Assembly: GCA_022432975.1 (NCBI GenBank)
Contig: CM039503.1
Span: 55,947,892 to 56,011,891, forward strand
Direction: 5' to 3'
Source: Begonia masoniana
Taxonomy: Eukaryota; Streptophyta; Magnoliopsida; Cucurbitales; Begoniaceae
DNA length: 64,000 nt
Position numbers and translations under genes: made by a program. Below, in pieces: positions 59,229-64,000 of the stretch. The notes under the pieces are model-generated. The model was not told where the DNA came from and ran no database searches. It saw only the letters and a program-made list of their open reading frames with translations. Each line of letters begins with the position of its first letter. Within the stretch, counting starts at the first letter, position 1.

Positions 59229-59784
59229 AGAAATTTGGAATATCTTCAAAATTCAGAAAGATGAAACTGACGCAAAACGATTTGTCGATCTTCCTAATTC
59301 TAATTATATTCACTTAATTACCTTTTTAAGTAATTGCGTTCGATAATCTCACACTAATCTTACAATGCATCTCTCGATAATCACTTTCCCATAATTAATA
59401 ATTATTTATTTATAAAATAATTATAATAAACCCTACCAGTGTTAGAAAATTACGAAACTTTTCAGATTATCTTCCCAGTTCCCATGATGTGATGCACATA
59501 TAGTAAAACTTTCAAGTAAATTAATTATCGTTTGACATTTTATTGAAGAAGGAACGAGTATGAATTTTAAAAAAATATCAAACGACGTTCAATTTACTAT
59601 GCACACACGTCTGAATCACAGATAAATACATATTATAATATAAGATAAATTTTCTAAAAAAAATAATTAGGATTAAGCGATAAAGAATAGTCATAATAAT
59701 GGGTTAAATCTCAAGATTACAAATAATTAAACACAAGATGTTGGCTAATCGCTACTGCTGGCTCTGTTAGTGTGCAAATCTAAG
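59224..59784. repeat. Intergenic stretch with a fragment of the fold-back family
   Basis: About 59395-59620 resembles the arms of the elements at 1390-1960 and 23149-23995: TTATAATAAACCCTACCAGT, TTCAGATTATCTTCCCA, CTTTCAAGTAAATTAATTATCGTTTGACA and, inverted, TATCAAACGACGTTCAATTTA. No target duplication was found. The remainder is SCAMP promoter and SRF 3' flank. Confidence 0.6.
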
Positions 59785-62700
59785 TCAGTGTTCGGCCAAT
59801 CCACTCCCATGAGGCTCTCTTCTTATCATGTCTACCAGATCCTGTACGACTTCAGACATTGCTGGCCTGAATTCTGGCTCAGGCTGCCAAGTTTATTTCA
59901 CATTAATAATGAATCAATCGAACATCTTGACGGGTCTAAGGGTCGCGAAAGAGTGTAATGTACAAGTTATGAATGGTAGTCACCTGAACGCAACGAGATA
60001 TGATGTCTGCGAAGTGCGATAAGGATTTTGGTGGGTAATGAAGACCGAGAGAAGGGTCGACCATTCTTGACAATGCATCGATGTCGTGAAGCTGCGGAAT
60101 CGCCCATCGGACCAGAAATTGTTCTCCTCGGATCCTCGTTCTACCCCGCCAAGAAAATGACAGTTAAAAACTATGCAAAAGAAATCACTGACTAGATTCA
60201 CTAGTTTTTTTACCTGTCATACGACATCCGGCCTGTCAAAAGTTCTAACATTACCACGCCAAAGCTGTAAACGTCGCTCTTCAAAGTGTAAGTTCCCAAC
60301 TCGTATTCTGGAGCTCCCCATCCATACACAGATTGCAGATGGCCAGACAACTAAAAGTAAGAGGCACAAGTTAGATGATGGTGAAGTCTATAAGTGAAAA
60401 TGTAAGTTCTTGAAAATTAAAGCACAAAGTTATGAGTTACCTGACTGACAGAGCCTGATGATATAAGTGGAGATAAACCACAATCAGAGACACGGATGGC
60501 ATAGTCATGATCGAGGAGAATATTGGCAGACTTAAAATTTCTATGCATAACCGGAGGCTGACAGACCCCGTGCAGATACCTTCACAGGCAAATGAAGTCA
60601 GCATGGCCTCTAAAGGTTAATCTTTCCAGAAGTCATAAATTGCATAAAAGAATTGTCTTAAAAAGGAATGGACAAGCAAATCTTAGTTGAACAGACAAGC
60701 AGAGAATTTCCCAGCTCTCGAAATCATGATACAGTAAATGCCTACTAGCTAAACAAGAATTCTATAAGGAAATTAGTTATGCACAAGGAGATGTGACATC
60801 TGAAGGAAGATACAGAGAAAACATCAAATGATAGGAGCTTACTCCAAGGCTCTAGCAGCTCCAAGAGCCATCTGTACGCGGATGTTCCAAGAAAGATTTT
60901 TTTTAGTTTCATTGTCGGAGTGCAATGCATCTTGCAGGGTACCATTATTACAGTACTCAAAGATAAGCAGTCTTTGATCATGTTCTGCACAGTAACCTAT
61001 GAGCTTCACAATATTATGATGGCGTATCGTATCGATATTATTCACCATTTCAAGAAAGTCATCATCCTTTTGTTGACTACAACTTCTCTTATCTAGTTTC
61101 TTCACAGCAAGCAGCTTCAAAAACATCCATGGAGATTAAAAATATTAGCATCTAAAGCCATGAAATACTTCAGTCTTATAGTCAGGAAAAAAAAAAAGAT
61201 TGCATTTAAAAAGAAAGTCATAAAGTAGCCGCAATTTTCCTAGAACTTGGTAATAAAAAATCAGCTAAATTATTCCAATCACAGCGAAAACAAAACCAAA
61301 TGATGTGAATAAACATTACCTTTCCATTAGGTAGCATTGCCCTATAAACGTTACCCAGCATTCCTCCTCCTACTAGATTTTCTTGAGAGAAACTGTTTGT
61401 GCATTGCTGAAGGAATGCAATAGTGAAAGACTTTGCGAAAGTTGGGGTGTTTAATTTTGTGGCCGAAGGCTTCATTGGAGTCACTTCAGTTTGAATAGAG
61501 GGCTCCTTAATGACCTTTACTGGAAATGATGGGGGAGGGGGAGGAATTAAATAGTCATCCAGAGCACTAGTATCTCTCTCATGATCATCCTGCTTTGGAG
61601 TCTTCAGTTCTGGTATCACTCCTATTCTCTGAGTCTCTGATTGATAACCTTCCTTTGGCTTCCCAACAGCATCTTTTGGAACTATTCATAAAATTTTGAT
61701 CATAATTATGTCAAAAATATACATGATAAATGAAATGAGAAAGAAAATTTCATTTACCTTTCTGGATTTTATTGGTTGGTTGGGTAGAGGGTATATCATT
61801 CTTGGGGTTCTCTTTGTCACCATTGTATGCACCAATTTCATGCCGCTTAAAATTTCTGCCAACCTCTCTACTTCCTCTGATACACCTTGGCATAAATAGC
61901 ACAAGCACTAATGCAAAAATTATAAACGACAAAACCGCAGCAATTGATAGCCAAACGACCTTTTTGGTAGTTAAAAAAGTTCCTGATTTTGATTCATTTG
62001 GCGACGATGGTCTGTCAGCCGGCTTTTCTGGTGATTCCTCCGAAGATGGTTCTCCAGAAAAGAAAGGCACTGGTGATTGTTTTGACGGGGGTGAAGGAGG
62101 AAGTACTGGAGAAACAGATGAATTGAATGGATTTCCATCATTTCTGCCCAGAAAATTTAAAAATCTGTAAAGATTACATTCAAGAACTAACAATCTGGAG
62201 CTACTTAGAAATTCAATATTTCTTTTTTTACAAGCTGACATTTTTTAATAGAAAAGTATTCATGCTTCAATCAAGAATATCTCCATTATGTTTATGATTT
62301 CAGATTCTCATTTATCAATATGCTCTACTCTTCAACAATTTTATAAAAGATAAGTTCTCTGTTTAAGAATGAATTTCATGGTACATGATTCTCACCTGAA
62401 ACTTGGGATGTTCAGTAGCTTCACAGGTATGGGGCCAGAAAAAAGATTGTTCTCTATATTCCTGATTACAACTTGATAAATTAGAGTTCATGGAGTTTAA
62501 AAACACTTCAATTATTGAGTTGAACAGGTCAAGAAGAATACAAATCTCTGAGTGGCAGATTTTGCAAAACATCAAGTGTACCAGACAGCTGATTGGTTTG
62601 CAATCGCCTGAAGAAAACAATGAAAATCAGTATCTGTTAACTAAGAAAAGTCCATCATAGGGAGGCTGACAGCAGCAAAATACCCACAGGGTAGTTAGTG

Positions 62701-64000
62701 CCAACAAATTTTCCATAGAGGGAGGTAGAGCCCCACTCAAATTGTTGTTGGATAAGTCCCTACACAAAGCCAAGACTCAAAATTCTAGTACACTTAACCT
62801 TAAAAGAATGAAACTAAAGGGCTATGTAAATAATACATACAGATTAACCAGTCCAGGAAGGTTTTCGAAAGAATCGGGAATCTCCCCACTCAGGTAATTT
62901 TCATTTAACGACCTGGAAGGTAAAACAACGATTATTAAGCAAACTATGGGAAGTTTCTAAAGCCGTAGGCAATAACGTATACACTTACAAAGCAGTCAAT
63001 TGAGTCAAAGAGGAGAAAGAACTTGGGATGCTTCCAGTAAATTGATTAGCTGAAAGAAAACTGTGAAACGTAAAGGCTATCATCTCATGCGTGTAATTAT
63101 CTTAAACAACTAGTTTTATCGCAAATTATCCAGAAAAATTGGATCTTAAGATGAAGGTAAGACATACAAGTTCTGTAATGTTGCAGGTAAGTTGGATGGT
63201 ATACTTCCTCCAATTTGATTGTTACTTAGATCTCTGGGAAAAAGCAGAAAATACTAAACGTCGAAACCATATCAATATAAACATTAACCCTCTTAAGAAT
63301 GAAGGGCTCTGCAGTGGGAAAAAGGCATTCAAGTTGTAAAAACTAAGGACTTGCACGTATCAAATAGCTTTAACGTACGAAGCCAAGAGTAATACTCACA
63401 TTGCTGTTATAGAAGAAAACTGTGCCAAGTTGTCACCCAATTCTCCTCCCAGATTAGCAGCGTTAAGAACTCTATAACCATATTAAAATAAAAATAAAAT
63501 ATGACTGAAAAAAGAAGTTAACAGGATAATGGAAACAAAGAGTTGCAAAAAGTCATACATTTTTACTATGTACTGAAATGGTGCACACAACACCCTGCCA
63601 GGCATCACCGCAGGGATCTTGTCCAACGCCCCACCCAGGAAGAACAGGGTAGCCAAGGGCGGCATGTAACTGGCTAATTGCAGCTACTGATGATTCCATG
63701 AAAACAACGTAGTTCATAAGCCTCGGAGGTTCTAAATTCTTATAACCAATTATGCATGATAATCGTCCAAGTAGAAGGACAAATAATTACTCTTTCGTTT
63801 GCTTAACAAATCTAACTCACCATCCAAGTAAAGCCTCTGTAATGTATTTGCGGCTTTTTTGTTTAGGATAAATAAGACGACCTTTAGAACATTGTTTGTA
63901 GTTCAATTGTCTCACATTAAACAGCTAAAAGCCAAGCCGAATAAAGAAAAAGAAAAGGAAATTTAAGAAAATTCTTACGGTCATTGGGATTAGTTAACCC
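59785..64000 (-). CDS. STRUBBELIG-receptor-family LRR receptor kinase (N-terminus outside window)
   Basis: Plasma-membrane receptor of the LRR-V/SRF family. Exons seen: 64000-63979 (3' end of exon 1, LTNPND), 63686-63567, 63469-63400, 63233-63168, 63060-62989, 62912-62841, 62759-62688, 62607-62542, 62461-62396, 62164-61758, 61681-61320, 61114-60843, 60579-60441, 60350-60214, 60140-59984, 59883-59785; all phases agree. Order: N-terminal [12 protein letters not shown], six LRRs (for example [20 protein letters not shown]), a proline-rich linker, a membrane span ([22 protein letters not shown]) and a kinase domain (glycine loop [14 protein letters not shown]). The catalytic loop reads [11 protein letters not shown] and the metal site DCG instead of HRD and DFG, as in other SRFs, so catalysis is doubtful. 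C-terminus [12 protein letters not shown]. The paralogue is probably SRF3-like; not certain. Confidence 0.9.

Noticed and set aside
63400..63686. Apparent one-base frameshift between the second and third SRF exons
   Set aside because: Using donor CATA|GTAAAA (63567) and acceptor ATAGAG|TTCTT (63469) gives a clean phase and the family sequence [11 protein letters not shown].
1..64000. CRISPR array, operons or prokaryotic signals
   Set aside because: The window is plant nuclear DNA; no regularly spaced repeats of that kind are present.

Overview
The window is nuclear DNA from a flowering plant, most likely a eudicot. Its genes have many short introns with GT-AG borders, the intergenic DNA is AT-rich, and the products are plant-specific: RCD1, ULTRAPETALA, GAUT, QWRF, SCAMP, STRUBBELIG-family and PPR-E proteins. 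Transposon debris (Ty1-copia, Ty3-gypsy LTRs, fold-back MITEs) fills much of the space between genes and some introns. A species cannot be named from the sequence alone. Exon borders below were placed by eye from splice sites, reading phase and remembered family sequences.

Layout. 1-2340: a large fold-back element built of short GC-rich palindromes, then an AT-rich fold-back. 2352-3785 (-): BAHD acyltransferase. 4427-11631 (-): RCD1/SRO (WWE-PARP-RST), with a copia remnant and two small LTR-like repeats in its introns and an apparent one-base frameshift in exon 1. 12449-12806: a MITE in the divergent promoter. 13985-18432 (+): diacylglycerol kinase. 19028-19288 (+): small wound-induced-type protein behind three G-boxes. 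19723-22324 (-): external alternative NAD(P)H dehydrogenase (NDB type). 23149-23995: MULE-like fold-back with a 9-bp target duplication.

25370-34322: a direct tandem duplication of about 4.4 kb. Each unit carries a plastid membrane protein gene and an E-class PPR gene on the minus strand. The two genes have decayed in opposite units: the membrane protein is frameshifted in unit 1, the PPR gene in unit 2. The junction also placed a copied promoter-like segment in front of the intact PPR gene.

34930-36884 (+): GAUT10-like galacturonosyltransferase, frameshifted. 37527-39578 (+): QWRF microtubule protein. 39896-42671: a 2.8-kb solo LTR of Tekay/Del type. 42912-44641 (+): small mitochondrial membrane protein, possibly a complex I subunit. 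45089-46476 (-): membrane-anchored coiled-coil protein. 47159-47575 (+): LTO1. 47785-49072 (+): formiminotransferase-like protein. 51388-53276 (+): ULTRAPETALA1-like. 54452-54658 (-): small CxxC protein. 55403-59145 (-): SCAMP. 59785-64000 (-): STRUBBELIG-family LRR receptor kinase, cut by the window edge.

The genes are individually transcribed housekeeping, signalling and developmental genes; they do not form a pathway cluster. The most interesting features are the tandem duplication with reciprocal gene decay and promoter grafting, and the nested palindromes at the left edge.
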